Shown piece after piece: positions 19,279-30,648 of a stretch of 64,000 nucleotides of DNA. The notes beneath the pieces are model-generated. The model saw nothing but the letters and a program-made list of their open reading frames with translations. It was not told the origin of the DNA and searched no databases. Source of the DNA: Chlorops oryzae. Taxonomy: Eukaryota; Arthropoda; Insecta; Diptera; Chloropidae. Position 1 is the stretch's first letter, and every line of letters begins with the position of its first letter. Both the position numbers and the translations under genes were made by a program. Location: contig CM035806.1 in the NCBI GenBank assembly GCA_020466095.1, forward strand, positions 111,941,401-112,005,400. Direction: 5' to 3'.

Positions 19279-20048
19279 GGCAACACGTAGATTTTCAGTA
19301 ACGTCAATTAACGCAGTTGTACAGCTATGGTTATTTCGAAAACCGGATTGAAATTCATAAATGAGAGCTTTATCTGTTAGGAATTTCATAGCTTGTGCAA
19401 TGCACAATGTGCATGTACTAGCTTTTCAAAAACCTTGGATAGATAAGGCAAGATTGATATAGGTCGATATTCACCTGAGCTTTTTAGTAAAGGGATCACT
19501 TTCGCCGTTTTCCAGCTCGTAGAATAAACAGACCTCATGAAAATATTATTGAAAAGATAGGTTGCAGCAGGTAGTATCTTCGGTAAAAGAGACTTGACAA
19601 ATGTAGGATCAACCAAATCTAAACCCACCGCATTGGATTTAACCGAAAGAAACCATGTTAGAACATCGCACTGGTCAACGCTAGTGAAATAGAATTCGTC
19701 CTCAGAAGTATGAGAATAGTTTTCAGATACATTATAGTCAATACCCGTAGTATCAGAAGAAATAGTTGAAAAATTTACAAATTTATCATTTAAGAGGTTG
19801 AGATCAAGTTCATCAGCATCTAACGTTGGCTTGTTATTATTAACAATACCTTGTTTTCTAGTTGCTACTACCTTTCTTCTAAGAACTTTAAATTTAGAAA
19901 ATAATTGCGGAGTTTTATACCTCTTCCACCGTTGGTACGCGATATCACGTTCATTAATAATTGTCTGAATAGTGTTATTGAACCAGGGCTTAGAATTAGC
20001 CTTCGGGAAAACATATTTCAGAGGAACAAATTCATTTATGTTTAAAAA
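19279..20048 (-). pseudogene. LINE 1, ORF2 upstream part (fragment 1 of 3)
   Basis: Read from about 20048 downwards, the minus strand encodes NSKPWFNNTIQTIINERDIA and, further on, NAVGLDLVDPTFVKSLLPKI, YRPISILPYLSKVFEKL and EFQSGFRNNHSCTTALIDV. These are the linker and first RT motifs of a Jockey/CR1-type LINE. A frame break lies near 19400. A stop and loss of similarity at about 20050 mark a 5' truncation without the endonuclease. The frame runs into the Harbinger TSD and continues at 6611 after excising that element. Confidence 0.88.
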
Positions 20049-20157
20049 ATTTAAGTTTTATAAGATGACTATGAATTTTATTCATTCAAAGAGCTGAGCC
20101 TTGGTCATCAGTTATTTCGATGTCATCAAACTCTTCCTCTATTATTTCTTTCTTGTA

Positions 20158-20204
20158 TTTCTCTCTCTCTCTTTCTTTCTCCTTCTCTCTCTTTCTCTCT
20201 CTCT

Positions 20205-20243
<39 letters not shown>
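20158..20243. repeat. (CT)n microsatellite
   Basis: CT-rich tract of about 86 bp with interruptions by TT and CC, ending in a pure CT run. The open frames over it on both strands are low-complexity artefacts. Confidence 0.9.
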
Positions 20244-20244
<1 letters not shown>

Positions 20245-20460
20245 GGCATAAATGGGTTTGCATGGTCATACTTGTGTGCATTCTTTGCATGATGCGAGTG
20301 TCATAAGCCGCCTTTACACGTTCACGTTTACTTGCAGTCATTCGGATCGTGATGAAACAAATGACCGTATAAATGCACGAAATGTATGAATGACATGCAG
20401 AAACACTAAGAACTTAAAAGCGTTATTTACTATCCAGTGCATGTGCATATGCATATGCAT

Positions 20461-22069
20461 ACACTTCGTAGCACTCCAAGAAAAGCACCTAAAGTTGCCG
20501 TAGAAGGCGGTCATTACATTCACTACGGCATCAAGGATTGTCTAACTGATTTCATTTTAAATAACAACTACGAGGAACACAAGTTGCAGTTGTTATTTAA
20601 TATAGATGGGCTGCCGCTCGCTAAAAGCTCAGGCGCACAAGTATGGCCAATTTTAATGAATATTAAGGGAACAGATTCTGTTCTACTAATAGGTATTTTC
20701 GAGGGCTATTCTAAGCCCGGGAGTGTATCTCAGTATGTAACTTAAATCTTTTAAATTTCAAAAGCCTCAATTTTAAAATATTGTTTATTTGGTTTATAGG
20801 TATCTCAAAGAAACGATTTCTGAGTTAACTGAATTGCTTTCAAATGGTTTTGAAGTTCGGGGAAAATATTTCGTTATTAAAGTTGGCGCCTTTATATATG
20901 ACGCACCAGCTAGAGCAATGATTTTGGGAATTAAAGGTCACAGCGGGTATAGCAGTTGTCATAAATGTACACAACGGGGCGAGCGCTTCGAAAACATAAT
21001 TATTTTTCCTTATGAAAATAATGAATTAAGAACGGACGAAAGTTTTAGAAGCAGAGTTCATTTAGAACATCACAACAGTGCTGCAATGATCGCTTTAGAA
21101 AATTTGCCGATTGATATAGTAACGCAGTTTCCAATGGATTATATGCATGTTGTATGTTTGGGAACTATGAAGGCATTGCTGAACTGTTGGATAAAACAGC
21201 GAAAAATGCCGTATTCCCTAAGTTCTAAAAAAATCAAAATTCTTAATTCTCGGCTTGAAAAAATAAGAAATGATACACCCCATGAATTTGCAAGACGACC
21301 CAGAACAACTGTGGAACTTGATAGATGGAAGGCTACCGAATACAGAAATTTCTTACTCTATACTGGACCTATTGTTTTGGAAAATATCGTAAGCGTCGAA
21401 ATATACCAGCATTTTACTGACCTCAGCCTTGCTATACGCATTTTACACTCTAAAGATTTTTCTCGCTATTATCAAGCTAATGATCTTCTCTGCAATTTTG
21501 TGGAAAAAATACCATTACTTTATAGTAAATCAATTCTGACTTATAATATGCACTGTCTAACCCATTTGACAGAAGATTGTTTAAAGCATGGGCCTATTCA
21601 TGAATTTAGTGCGTTTAAATTCGAAAATTTTTTGAGCGGTATCAAACGCAAACTTAAGAAAAAGTCACAGTTCAGTGCTCAAATCTATAATAGAATGGTA
21701 GAGTCAAGTTTGCACCAAGTCCTCAAGGAGGGTAAAGAAATAGATATAGAACGTATTGACGGCATAAGCTTTTCAAAAGTGGGAAATAAAATAAAATGTT
21801 TTTCTTTGAACCATCCCAATAATACATATTTTATAAATGGAAATATTTTTATGGTTAAATCAATAACAAATGAAAATGAAACATACTTTATACATGGTCA
21901 GGCCATCAAAACGGAAAACATACTTTATAATAATTTTAAAAAATGCGATTCACGAAACATAAAATTTAAGAGTAATGATTCTGTAAAACATGAATGTCAA
22001 AATATAACGAAAGCTTATAAAATAAATTTAAATAATAATATATATTTTGTACCATTGCTGCATAAATAA
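20461..22069 (+). CDS. CACTA/TNP2-like transposase-derived gene, two exons
   Basis: Exon 1 (to 20732) encodes GGHYIHYGIKDCL, NIDGLPLAKSSGAQVWPILM and GIFEGYSKPGS. A 67-bp intron (20733-20799, GTATGT...TTATAG) joins Gln-Tyr in frame. Exon 2 (20800-22069) encodes FIYDAPARAMILGIKGHSGY, CHKCTQRGERF, a FPMDYMHVVCLG block, RRPRTTVELDRWKATEYRNF, LLYTGPIVL, NMHCLTHLTEDC and FSAFKFENFL. These match a family of animal proteins that I associate with TNP2/CACTA transposases (Transposase_21/DUF4218-like); the link is by memory of motifs. The N-terminus is uncertain because the frame opens in an ATGCAT repeat. No TIRs were found. Exon 2 is fully open, so it may be young or retained. Confidence 0.65.
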
Positions 22070-22192
22070 AATATTAAAATATAAATATATATTTAGATGT
22101 ATTTGAAATGGCGGATGTTTTCTTATGTTATAATATTTCAAAAAGAATATCTAATTTGTTCTTCTTTAGACTAATCTTTTATCTCTCAATTC

Positions 22193-22560
22193 CAAACGAG
22201 TTAGAAAAAGCGAATTCGCGAAAATAATTTTTCTAGAATGTGTCTCGCATTCGAAACGAGTTCATAGGAACGGATTTCGCGGAAATAATTTTTCTCGAAT
22301 GCGTCTCGAGTTCGAAACGAGTTAGAAAAAGCGAATTCGCGAAACAATTTTTCTCGAATGTGTCTCAATTTCGAAACGAGTTCAAAGAAACGGATTTCGC
22401 GAAAATAATTTTTCTCGAATGCGTCTCGAGTTCGAAACGAGTTAGAAAAAACAAATTCGCGAAAATAATTTTTCTCGAATTCTTTTTGAACTCGAAACGA
22501 ATTCATAAAACTATTTCGAGAATTTATTTTTTCTCGAATTCGTTACGAATTCGTGGCAAT
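22193..22560. repeat. Minisatellite of about 59-bp units
   Basis: About six units of the form CGAAACGAGTT....AATTCGCGAAAATAATTTTTCTCGAATG. Two variants alternate (AGAAAAAGCGAATTCGCG and CATAGGAACGGATTTCGCG), giving a higher-order period of about 119 bp. Open frames across it on both strands arise from the repeat. Confidence 0.88.
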
Positions 22561-22839
22561 ATCATCTTCGTTTTTGTGCTTATTGGGGTGTACGTGAACG
22601 CACACTCTCACGTTCTCATATTCCCCTGTAGTAAACGAGCGGTCAGTTTACAAAATAGGACCCACCTTAGGTGAGACTGTTAGCAACTAGACCATAAAAA
22701 CTATGGAGCACGTCTAACCTAAGCTCGACCTCTATAGGTCTCACCGCTAACTGTTCCGTAAGAGATCGAGGGGCGGTGAGTTCATTTTTTTGTGTACTCT
22801 TGCTGTGCGCTTGTTGTTGTCTGCTTTAAGTTCGCATTC
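22561..22839. other. Non-coding stretch with a short inverted motif
   Basis: No gene is supported. It contains CCCACCTTAGGTGAGAC, with a related CTCACC/GGTGAG motif downstream of the Jockey element (28800-28840), which may be pre-insertion flank or related repeats. Confidence 0.35.
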
Positions 22840-22936
22840 TGATCGACGTAATGTCAAGAGTTGATTAGCGTAAAGGGTAAGACTCTCTCTCAGCAACCAC
22901 GCAGGTCGAGTTTCGATCCCTGGCTCGGTTGGACAT
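22840..22936 (+). mobile_element. tRNA-like SINE fragment
   Basis: TTAGCGTAAAGGGTAAGACTC resembles a pol III A-box region and CGAGTTTCGATCC a B-box, spaced as in tRNA-derived SINEs. Upstream sequence (GCATTCTGATCGACGTAATG) resembles that of the copy at 28545-28650. It is not a tRNA gene because no cloverleaf can be drawn. Confidence 0.5.
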
Positions 22937-23440
22937 TTTTTTTTCTTCTCTATTGCCTAGAGTTTTTTTATGCTCATATTTTAATTAATTTTTTTTATTA
23001 GTTAATTTAAAAAAAAAAAATTTTTTTTCTTTAATATGTAAGTATTTTCTCATATTTAAATTTTTTTTTAAAGTATTTATTTTTCAATTGAAAATTTTTT
23101 TGCTATGAAAATTTCTATTTTATTTCACAACAAGTTCGGCTCAAGCGCTCGATTCGGTCGGACGCGTTTTTATCCGCAGTTTTCATAAAAAAAAAAAAAA
23201 AGAAAGAAAAACAAACAACAAAAAAAAAAAAAAACATAACACAAAACAAACACAAAATTAAACATTATTAAATAAAAAAAAAATTAAATCAAAATTAAAT
23301 TAATAATAATAAAAATAAGTACAAAAATCAAATAAAAAATTAGAGACAGCGACTCTTCTAGTGCGCGAAAAGTGCATGTGAAAAAAAAAACAAAAAAAAA
23401 AAAAGAAAGAAGAAAATAAAATAAGTGTTCAACGTTCGCC
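22937..23440. other. A/T-run-rich sequence, probable Jockey 5' UTR in part
   Basis: Long A and T homopolymers. From about 23130 (CAAGTTCGGCTCAAGCGCTC) the composition changes and may mark the Jockey 5' end, but no promoter motif or TSD could be fixed. Confidence 0.35.
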
Positions 23441-23516
23441 GCCGTGCGGCCGACGTCGCTCGCACAGTGTTACGGAATCGTTCCAACAACAAAATGCTCT
23501 GCTAAACCTTCACTCG

Positions 23517-25165
23517 GTGACTTCAGGCAAGCTTTCCCGCACACCGCAGCAAACAACTGCAGTAAATGCACTACCCCTTCTGCCTACAAGCTCCAATACT
23601 CCCTGCTCGATCGCAGTAAGTACGCCAACTAATACTTTTGCTAGTCCTAAGTACACAGCTACAACGTCAACGGTTTCTGCTCTTATTGCGAGCCTCACTT
23701 CTTCAACAACAACAGCATCACTGCAAAACGAAGAAACAACCGACATACTGACAAACACTAAGTCAAAAGAAGAATACAGCAGACAAAACGAAGCCGAAAT
23801 TGCTGCTCAAACCGCTGCTCAGAGCTCAGCCGTGCGCTCTGCTCAAGTGAATGCTAGCGCCGCTGCCGCTATAGCAAAAAACGTTGGCGTCCACGAAAAA
23901 CAAAAGGGGTCGGCAGTGCAGACAGGCATGGATCGCTACGTGAACATTAAGCGGAAATTGAGTCCCCAAAAAATGCAAGGACAGAAGGCTCTAAAAGTAT
24001 TGAAACCCAATGCATCAACGAGTACTGCTACTAGCCCAAGCCAAAATAGATTTGCGCTGCTTGCTAGCAAAGATGATAATGAATCATCTACACAAAACCC
24101 CATCAAAAAAATTAAGCCTCCCCCAATCTACTTGCGTGAGGAATGTTCCAACGCTCTGGTAGCAACTATCGCTCGTTCCATTGGCAGTAGCAACTTTCAC
24201 GTTGTTTCCATTAAAAGGGGTAACGTGAAAGAAACTAAAATACAAATTTATACGGAAACCCACTATCGTACCCTGGTGAATCACTTTGATGCACTAAAAA
24301 AAAGCTACTATACCTACCAGCTTAAAGCAAGCAAAGGTTTAGTGGTAGTACTAAAAGGCATCGAGCCCTCAGTTGACCCAGCAGAGATCAAAGGCGCTCT
24401 GCAAGCTGCAAGCTTTTTAATATTAAAAACAAACAAAATATTCCGCAACCCCTATATCGCATTGAGCTTGATCCTTCAGCCAACTCCCAAAAACTAAAAA
24501 AGAACGAGGTCCACCCAATATACAATCTGCAATTTTTGCTACACCGCAAAATTACGGTCGAAGAGCCTCATAAGCGGAAAGGGCCGGTTCAATGCTCTAA
24601 TTGCCAAGAATTTGGTCACACGCAAAACTATTGCACATTGCACCCCGTGTGCGCTACATGTGGAGATCGGCATTCTTCGAACTCTTGTCAAGTTGATCAA
24701 GACAACCCTGATGTAAGAAAATGCAGCAACTGTGGTGGTAACCACAAAGCGAGTTATCGTGGATGCCCAATCTACATGGCAATAAAAAAAAAAGACCAAC
24801 CCAAGCGGAAAACTCATCAAGAAGTTCCGAACTTCCTGCCGAGCCAGCAAGGGCCAGCATCAGCTGCTCTTCCTCCCACAGCATTTTCATATGCTGACGC
24901 AGTAAAGTCTAACACTGCGACCCAAGCTCAAGCATCTCTTGCGACAGCAGCACATCCTGGTCGTACTCCTATGACTATTTCGTACGCTGACGCTGTCAGG
25001 TCGAACACTGCGGTACACCCTCAAGGTGCCATATCAAATTTGGAATCAATGATCTCAAATTTGACTAACTGCATGATGCAGTTCACTTCAACTGTGCAAT
25101 CAATGCTGCAAGAGATGATGCGTGCTCAAAGCCAACTCATGCAAATTCTAATTGCAAAGAAATGA
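23517..25165 (+). pseudogene. Jockey ORF1 (Gag-like) with one frameshift
   Basis: The frame 23517-24497 encodes an Ala/Thr/Ser-rich N-terminus and an RRM-like region (ALVATIARSIGSSNFHVVSI, KGLVVVLKGIEPS). A single-base indel near the CCCC run at about 24450 moves the protein into the frame ending at 25165. That frame carries three zinc knuckles, CSNCQEFGHTQNYC, CATCGDRHSSNSC and CSNCGGNHKASYRGC, the usual Jockey ORF1 layout. No clear ATG opens the first frame. The protein binds element RNA and supports retrotransposition. Its stop overlaps the ORF2 ATG in the sequence AATGAG. Confidence 0.85.
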
Positions 25166-28100
25166 GTGTGTTAAAAATTTGTCATTGGAATGCTAACGGC
25201 ATTCGACAACACAAGCTTGAAATTCAAACATTTCTTGAATTACATTCAATTGACGTAATGCTCGTCAGTGAAACCCACCTTATAAGCAAATATAATTGTA
25301 CTATTAAAAATTATACGTTTTATGGCACTCATCACCCAGATGGAAAGGCACACGGCGGCACCGGTGTTTTGATCAAAACTCGAATAAAACACAGTTTAAT
25401 GGATGCATTTTCCCAAAATTACTTACAAGCAACCTCTATCTCATTGCATTATGGTAACAGCATTATCGCTCTAAGTGCAGTTTACTGCCCACCGAGATTT
25501 TCTGTTACTGGTACACAATTTTTAGAGTACTTCCAAAAGCTTGGCAACAAATTCATAGCAGCTGGGGATTATAATGCTAAGCACCCACACTGGGGCTCTA
25601 GATTAATTAACCCCAAAGGGCGACAATTATATTCACTTATAATAAATAGTCGTGAAAATTTTGACTGTATTTCAACAGGTCAACCCACTTACTGGCCTTC
25701 CGACTTGCAAAAAAAACCCGACCTCATTGATTTTGCAGTCAGCAAAAACTTTGATCGTAGCGAAATACATGCTGAACCCAGCTTCGATCTGTCATCCGAT
25801 CATTCCCCTATTATAATAACAATGATGGGCGTGCCCACACTCACTGAAAAACCCGGGAGAATTATAACCAGAGGTGCACAAAGGGTAAGCTCCAGGGGTA
25901 AAAGAGCGTAAAAGAGAACATTTTTGCACACGTATAGAAACTGTGAGCGAGAGATGAAAAAGTATAAAACGAGGTCGCAATTAAAGCAAAATGCCACTTG
26001 TATTCGAGAAGCGAAGCGAACAACCGAAGCGAGCAAAAAAACGAAGTCACGTCAATTTTTCAAATCAGTGCTATGACAAACTTTGCAGAGGCAGGACATG
26101 TGTCGCTCTGTTTTAATTTTTAAAATTTTTTTTCGTATAATTTTTAGTTTTGCCTCAGTTAGAGTGCGTTGAGAGCTCAGTATGCTACAGACTATTGTCG
26201 AGGTGGGATCTATGACGCTTGTCGCTTTGTTATTCTCTCGATTTTCTAATTTTATGGCTTTGTTGTACCACTACTATTGCGCATAATGAAAACGGCCTTG
26301 TAGTGGTGGTCACCTCTGATTATAACAAAGAAAACCGACTGGCTCAAGTTTAAAAAATATATTAGCTCTCATTTGAACGAGAACACGATCCTCCGGAGCG
26401 AAAGTGATATTGAGGAAGCCATAACAGAACTAAACGATATCATAATATCGGCCGCAGTTCACGCTACCCCAAAATCAATCAGAAACCCAATAATACCTCG
26501 AAGATATACTACAAGCGAGATCGAAACCCTTGTTCGAGAAAAAAGACGCCTACGAAGAGAATGGCAGCGTCAACGATCACCCTCCGCAAAGTACAACTTA
26601 ACACAAGCAACTAAGCGCCTAAGAGAAGCTCTTGATAATGATCTGAGAACTAATTTAGAAAACTTCACACGAAAATTGAGCCCAACAGCCGAAACTAATT
26701 ACTCTCTATGGAAAACAAACAAAAAGGTGAAGGCACCCAAAATAAACGTATCACCCCTGCGTACCAACACTGGAAGTTGGGCTAGAAAGGATGAAGAAAA
26801 AGCTCATCTTTTTGCTAAGTACCTAGAAAACGTATTTAAGCCTAATCCACCTACCAACCCTTACCGTTTACCACAAACTCACCCACGTCTAAACGAAAAT
26901 ATACGTTCATTTCAGCATAAAGACGTTCAAACTATCATTAAAGAGCTAAACCCAAAAAAGGCAGCAGGCTTTGATCTTATTACGCCACAGATGATACAGC
27001 AACTCCCGGCCGCAGCCACAAGACTAATCCTCTTCATATTTAATGCTATATTAAGAATAGGATTTTACCCTCGAGCCTGGAAAATTTCAAACATCATCAT
27101 GATCCCTAAGCCAGGAAAAGATCCCTCATTGCCATCATCATATAGGCCAATTAGTCTACTGCCTGTGTTCTCAAAAGTTTTTGAAAAATGTCTCTTGGCA
27201 AAAATTTTACCGTCCTTGCAAAGCTCCAGAGTAATCCCCGAGCACCAGTTTGGTTTTCGAAAAAGCCATGGTACTATTGAACAAGTAAACAGAGTTACTA
27301 CCGAAATCAGAAACGCGTTTGAAAAAAAGAAATACTGCTCTGCCATATTTCTGGATATTTCACAAGCCTTTGACAAGGTTTGGCATTCTCGTTTAGTGTT
27401 TAAAATAAAACAAACACTACCCAATAATACCCACAAAGTCCTACAATCGTACCTCTCTGAAAGGAAGTTCAAAATTAGATATGGAACTCACACGACGAAT
27501 GAGTTCCACATCTCAGCAGGCGTACCTCAAGGCAGCGTCCTCGGGCCATTGTTATATTTGATATACACGGCTGACCTGCCTGTTTCCCCAGAGCTATTCA
27601 CATCTACATTTGCAGATGACACAGCAATTTTGTATGCACACAGCGACCCTGCGGTCGCCTCTCGAGTTCTTAATAATCATCTTCATATTGTTGAAGACTG
27701 GCTTGCGAACTGGAGAATAAAAGTAAATGAAAGCAAATGCACCCACATAACTTTCACGCTGCGTCGCGAGACATGCCCTCCAATTATGCTTAATAGCACA
27801 CGAGTTCCACAGGCCAATGAAGTGAGATATCTAGGCATTCACTTAGATCGCCGACTCACATGGCGCAAGCATATTGAGGCAAAACGCACCCAAATGAAGC
27901 TGAGCGCCCAAAAACTGCACTGGCTACTCAACAGTAAGTCAAGATTGCGGCTCGAACACAAAGTGCTTCTTTATAACGCAACACTTAAGCCTATATGGAC
28001 TTATGGCTCCCAGCTCTGGGGAAAAGCGAGTAACTCTATAACAGACATTATACAACGCTCACAGTCTAAAATCCTTCGGACTATCACTGGTGCTCCATGG

Positions 28101-28289
28101 TTCATTAAGAACGAAAACATACACAAGGACCTTTGTATCCCGTTGGTCAAAAACGAACTTATTTCATTAAGTCGCAAATATAGCACTCGGTTGTCCCAAC
28201 ATCCGAACTCATTAGCCAGAAATTTGTTATTAACAAACAGCTACACACGGCTCAAGAGGCGTGACCTGCCTTCTCTCTATCAGCACTAA
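25162..28289 (+). pseudogene. Jockey ORF2: endonuclease plus reverse transcriptase, split by a MITE
   Basis: The N-terminal AP-like endonuclease has HWNANGIR, VSETHL, GDYNAKHPHWGS and SSDHSPI. After the MITE (25869-26318), the frame resumes with the linker and RT: KKAAGFDLITPQMI, YRPISLLPVFSKVFEK, HQFGFRKSHGTIEQV, FLDISQAFDKVWHS, GVPQGSVLGPLLYLI and TFADDTAIL. The catalytic FADD replaces the more usual YADD, as in other Jockey elements. Excising the MITE and one 8-bp repeat leaves the two parts in the same frame, so the MITE is the only visible lesion. ORF2 starts at an ATG overlapping the ORF1 stop by 4 nt. Confidence 0.9.
25869..26318. mobile_element. hAT-like MITE in Jockey ORF2
   Basis: The element is 450 bp, flanked by the 8-bp TSD ATTATAAC (25861-25868, 26319-26326). 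Ends are CAGAGGTGCAC and its near complement (GTCACCTCTG). It is internally A-rich and non-coding. CAGAGGTG ends and an 8-bp duplication fit hAT. Confidence 0.88.
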
Positions 28290-28390
28290 TTCTCCTATTA
28301 CCCTCTGTAACAGCCTTGGAGCAATTCAACACACTAAAGGCAGCCTAATCCATGCGTTGGCTTGGACCGGAGGCCAAATAATATAAATAC

Positions 28391-28422
<32 letters not shown>

Positions 28423-28544
28423 TATATTCTAGTATTAAGATTTTTCACTTATTGTTAGTTCATAAGTTTTTTTGAAGATACAATAATAAAAAAAAAAATA
28501 AAAAAAAAATAAAATTTCACAACAACTTGAGCACCCAAAAACTC

Positions 28545-28660
28545 AAGTCAGCATTTTGATCAACATATTAAATTTCCTTGTTTAGCGTAATGGTTAAGAC
28601 GCCGACTTACCAACCCAGAGATCAGCGGTTTGAGGTTCGTTCGAGACGAGAAAATTAAAA
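28545..28660 (+). mobile_element. tRNA-like SINE fragment after the Jockey tail
   Basis: TTTAGCGTAATGGTTAAGACG resembles an A-box region and GAGGTTCGTTCGAGAC a B-box. An A-rich region follows to about 28765. Related to the fragment at 22840-22936 but diverged. Confidence 0.55.
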
Positions 28661-28932
28661 AAGCATAACTAATGTTTAAACAAAAAGATTTAAAAAATAA
28701 AAACAAAAAATAAATAAAATAAAAACAAGAAAAAAAATAAATAAAAAAAAAATAAAATTTTTTTCCCATAAATTAACAAAATCGTCAATTGACCTCCAAC
28801 TCACCCAAAACGTCTCACCATGGGTGAGTCTTACATGCACTACTCTCTTTCTAATGTAGGCCCCATGTTAAAGATGTGAGTTGAATGCATGTAAGAGTAA
28901 ATTATGTCGAGACTAGTTGTAGTCTTTTAGAG
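28661..28932. other. A-rich tail and non-coding flank
   Basis: A-rich SINE-like tail, then CTCACCCAAAACGTCTCACC, similar to sequence near 22660. No gene is supported. It ends at the TTTTAGAG duplication flanking the next MITE. Confidence 0.4.
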
Positions 28933-29111
28933 CATATAGAACTATAGCTGCAACTTCGGCCAAAAGCTATTACGTGGTACACCACACTTACTATTACGTG
29001 GTTCACCACAACACTCGGCTTATGGCGTGGTTCACCACAGTTGAACTTTTACACCAAATCATGCCATAACGCGCCAAAGTTTGGCCGAAGTTGCAGCTAT
29101 AGTTCTATATG
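28933..29111. mobile_element. 179-bp MITE with 8-bp TSD
   Basis: Near-perfect TIRs of about 32 bp start CATATAGAACTATAGCTGCA. The TSD is TTTTAGAG (28925-28932, 29112-29119). The centre holds three ACGTGGT(A/T)CACCACA-type inverted motifs. CA...TG ends and an 8-bp TSD allow hAT or P superfamilies. Confidence 0.85.
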
Positions 29112-29474
29112 TTTTAGAGGTTAACCATAGGTGAGTAGGGGGTGAGTCTCAATTCCTGCAGGGTCCGTTCAATAGAAACGACAAAAAAATGAACACACAA
29201 CGTGAGCGACGGCAACTCCCGAAATGCTAATGAGTGAAAGAGAAAGGAGATCCAGAACTGGTTTTGGTTGCAAAGTCATTTTTCGCATATTCTCTTTCCT
29301 TTCTCATCTTTGTTTTGTTTATGTTTTGTTGTGAAAAAGGTTCATATTCTTTCGATATGCGTGAAAAACGAATGAGTGAAAAGCGTAGAGCGCGTAACGC
29401 GAGATGCCGCCTCTTCTATATCTAATAGATATTATCTATACTCTTTGTACGCATAGACTGTTTTCAGCTTTAGT

Positions 29475-29580
29475 GCGTGAGCTGCGGGAAAATCGTGCGT
29501 GTGCGTGCGCCTCCATACATATCAAATTTCAAATGTATGGAGACGCACGCACACGCACGATTTTCCCGCAGCTCACGCGT
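29475..29580. repeat. Near-perfect long hairpin
   Basis: Arms of about 46 nt (about 29475-29520 and about 29533-29578), from GCGTGAGCTGCGGGAAAATC to CTCCATACAT and its complement, pair with a single mismatch around a 12-nt loop (ATCAAATTTCAA). It could be a tiny fold-back transposon or a transcribed hairpin RNA. No coding potential. Confidence 0.85.
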
Positions 29581-30314
29581 AATTAGAATTCCCGCTTTGG
29601 AGTCGCTTTATACCTCTTATCAGTGATGCCAGTCTAGCGCTTTTCGGGCTATATTTTGCAAAGACTGTGTCCGGTAATTTTGTGCCGTTCGACGTCGAAA
29701 TCATGCTAAGTGATAATTCCTTTCAATCAGGGTCTTCATAAATCAAATGTTTTGACCACCAAAAATTATAGTTGAAAGCGGCTTATATTCAATTATGTAG
29801 TTCCTTACCAAATAAATAAATACAATCATTAAAATTTTCTTAGTTTCGGGGTTGGCTTCCAGCCTGAATAATCGTTATTCTGGGCTTTTTATTTTTTCCA
29901 ACCTGAATAAAAGGCCTTGCCTTTTTTTGACTAAGCAATACGTCATTTTGGAAACTTTTTGATGCAATAGTATACTTTTTTACTTCCTCTTTTAGAATTT
30001 ATCAAAAATAGGGGTGGCCCGCTCCTTTTTAAAGGCATTTTTAACACCGGTGTGAAGTTAGCATTAATTTTCCAGCAACCAGCGAAATCAGGCCTTAATA
30101 GGGCTGTTAAAGTAATGTAAGGTAACAGTTTGCCGTAAAAGCTCTTTTTGCGGCGAACAAAAGTTATACTAAAAGCGATCGTTGCCACTCATATGGTACT
30201 GCTCTAGTAAAAACCAATGTTGCCACAGTTACATTTTAAGTGCCACTTTTGTTGTAGATATGGTAGATATCAATTGTAAATGTATTAAATTCAAACTTTA
30301 TCGCTTTACCAGGG
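29581..30314. other. Non-coding stretch
   Basis: No supported gene or repeat. The open frame that begins at 30182 runs into the TIR of the next element and has no family motif. Confidence 0.45.
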
Positions 30315-30648
30315 GCCCTACTCTGTATTGCGAAGCGCAAATAAATGCGATGCGCAAGTCGAATTGCGATGCCCGGATGATCGGTACCCTGAATTGCTAT
30401 CGCATTTGTTTCCGCAAAAAAAAAAATATGAAAAGGAGGCAACACTGTTTTTCGAAGTTGAAAATGAATTTCGAAATGTCAAAAAATGTTGTTTTGATGG
30501 AGAAGATTTATCGGTTTCTTAACCAAAAGCAGCTAGTCAAGGTGTTTAAACAAGGTGCAAGCACTATGTCGCATGCTTCGTATTCATTTTTGTCAAATAC
30601 GAATTGTAAATATGGACGTATGTTTGTTTACATATCTTATTCATGGTA

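Larger units (their letters stand above)
23130..28500 (+). mobile_element. Jockey-clade LINE, near full length
   Basis: Two ORFs (gag-like and EN-RT) are followed by a 3' UTR with a (TA)n run at 28395-28421 and an A-rich tail at about 28480-28515. ORF1 has one frameshift; ORF2 is interrupted only by a hAT-type MITE. Borders are approximate; no TSD was identified. It is on the plus strand, opposite to LINE 1. Confidence 0.85.

Noticed and set aside
20126..20341. Arg/Glu-rich frame over the CT microsatellite
   Set aside because: Low-complexity translation of (CT)n; the same applies to 52170-52364.
22201..22674. Open frames of 101 and 144 codons on opposite strands
   Set aside because: Both run through the same minisatellite and have no homology signal.
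22862..22936. Possible tRNA genes here and at 28575 and 52070
   Set aside because: A- and B-box-like motifs exist but no cloverleaf or acceptor stem; SINE heads are the better reading.
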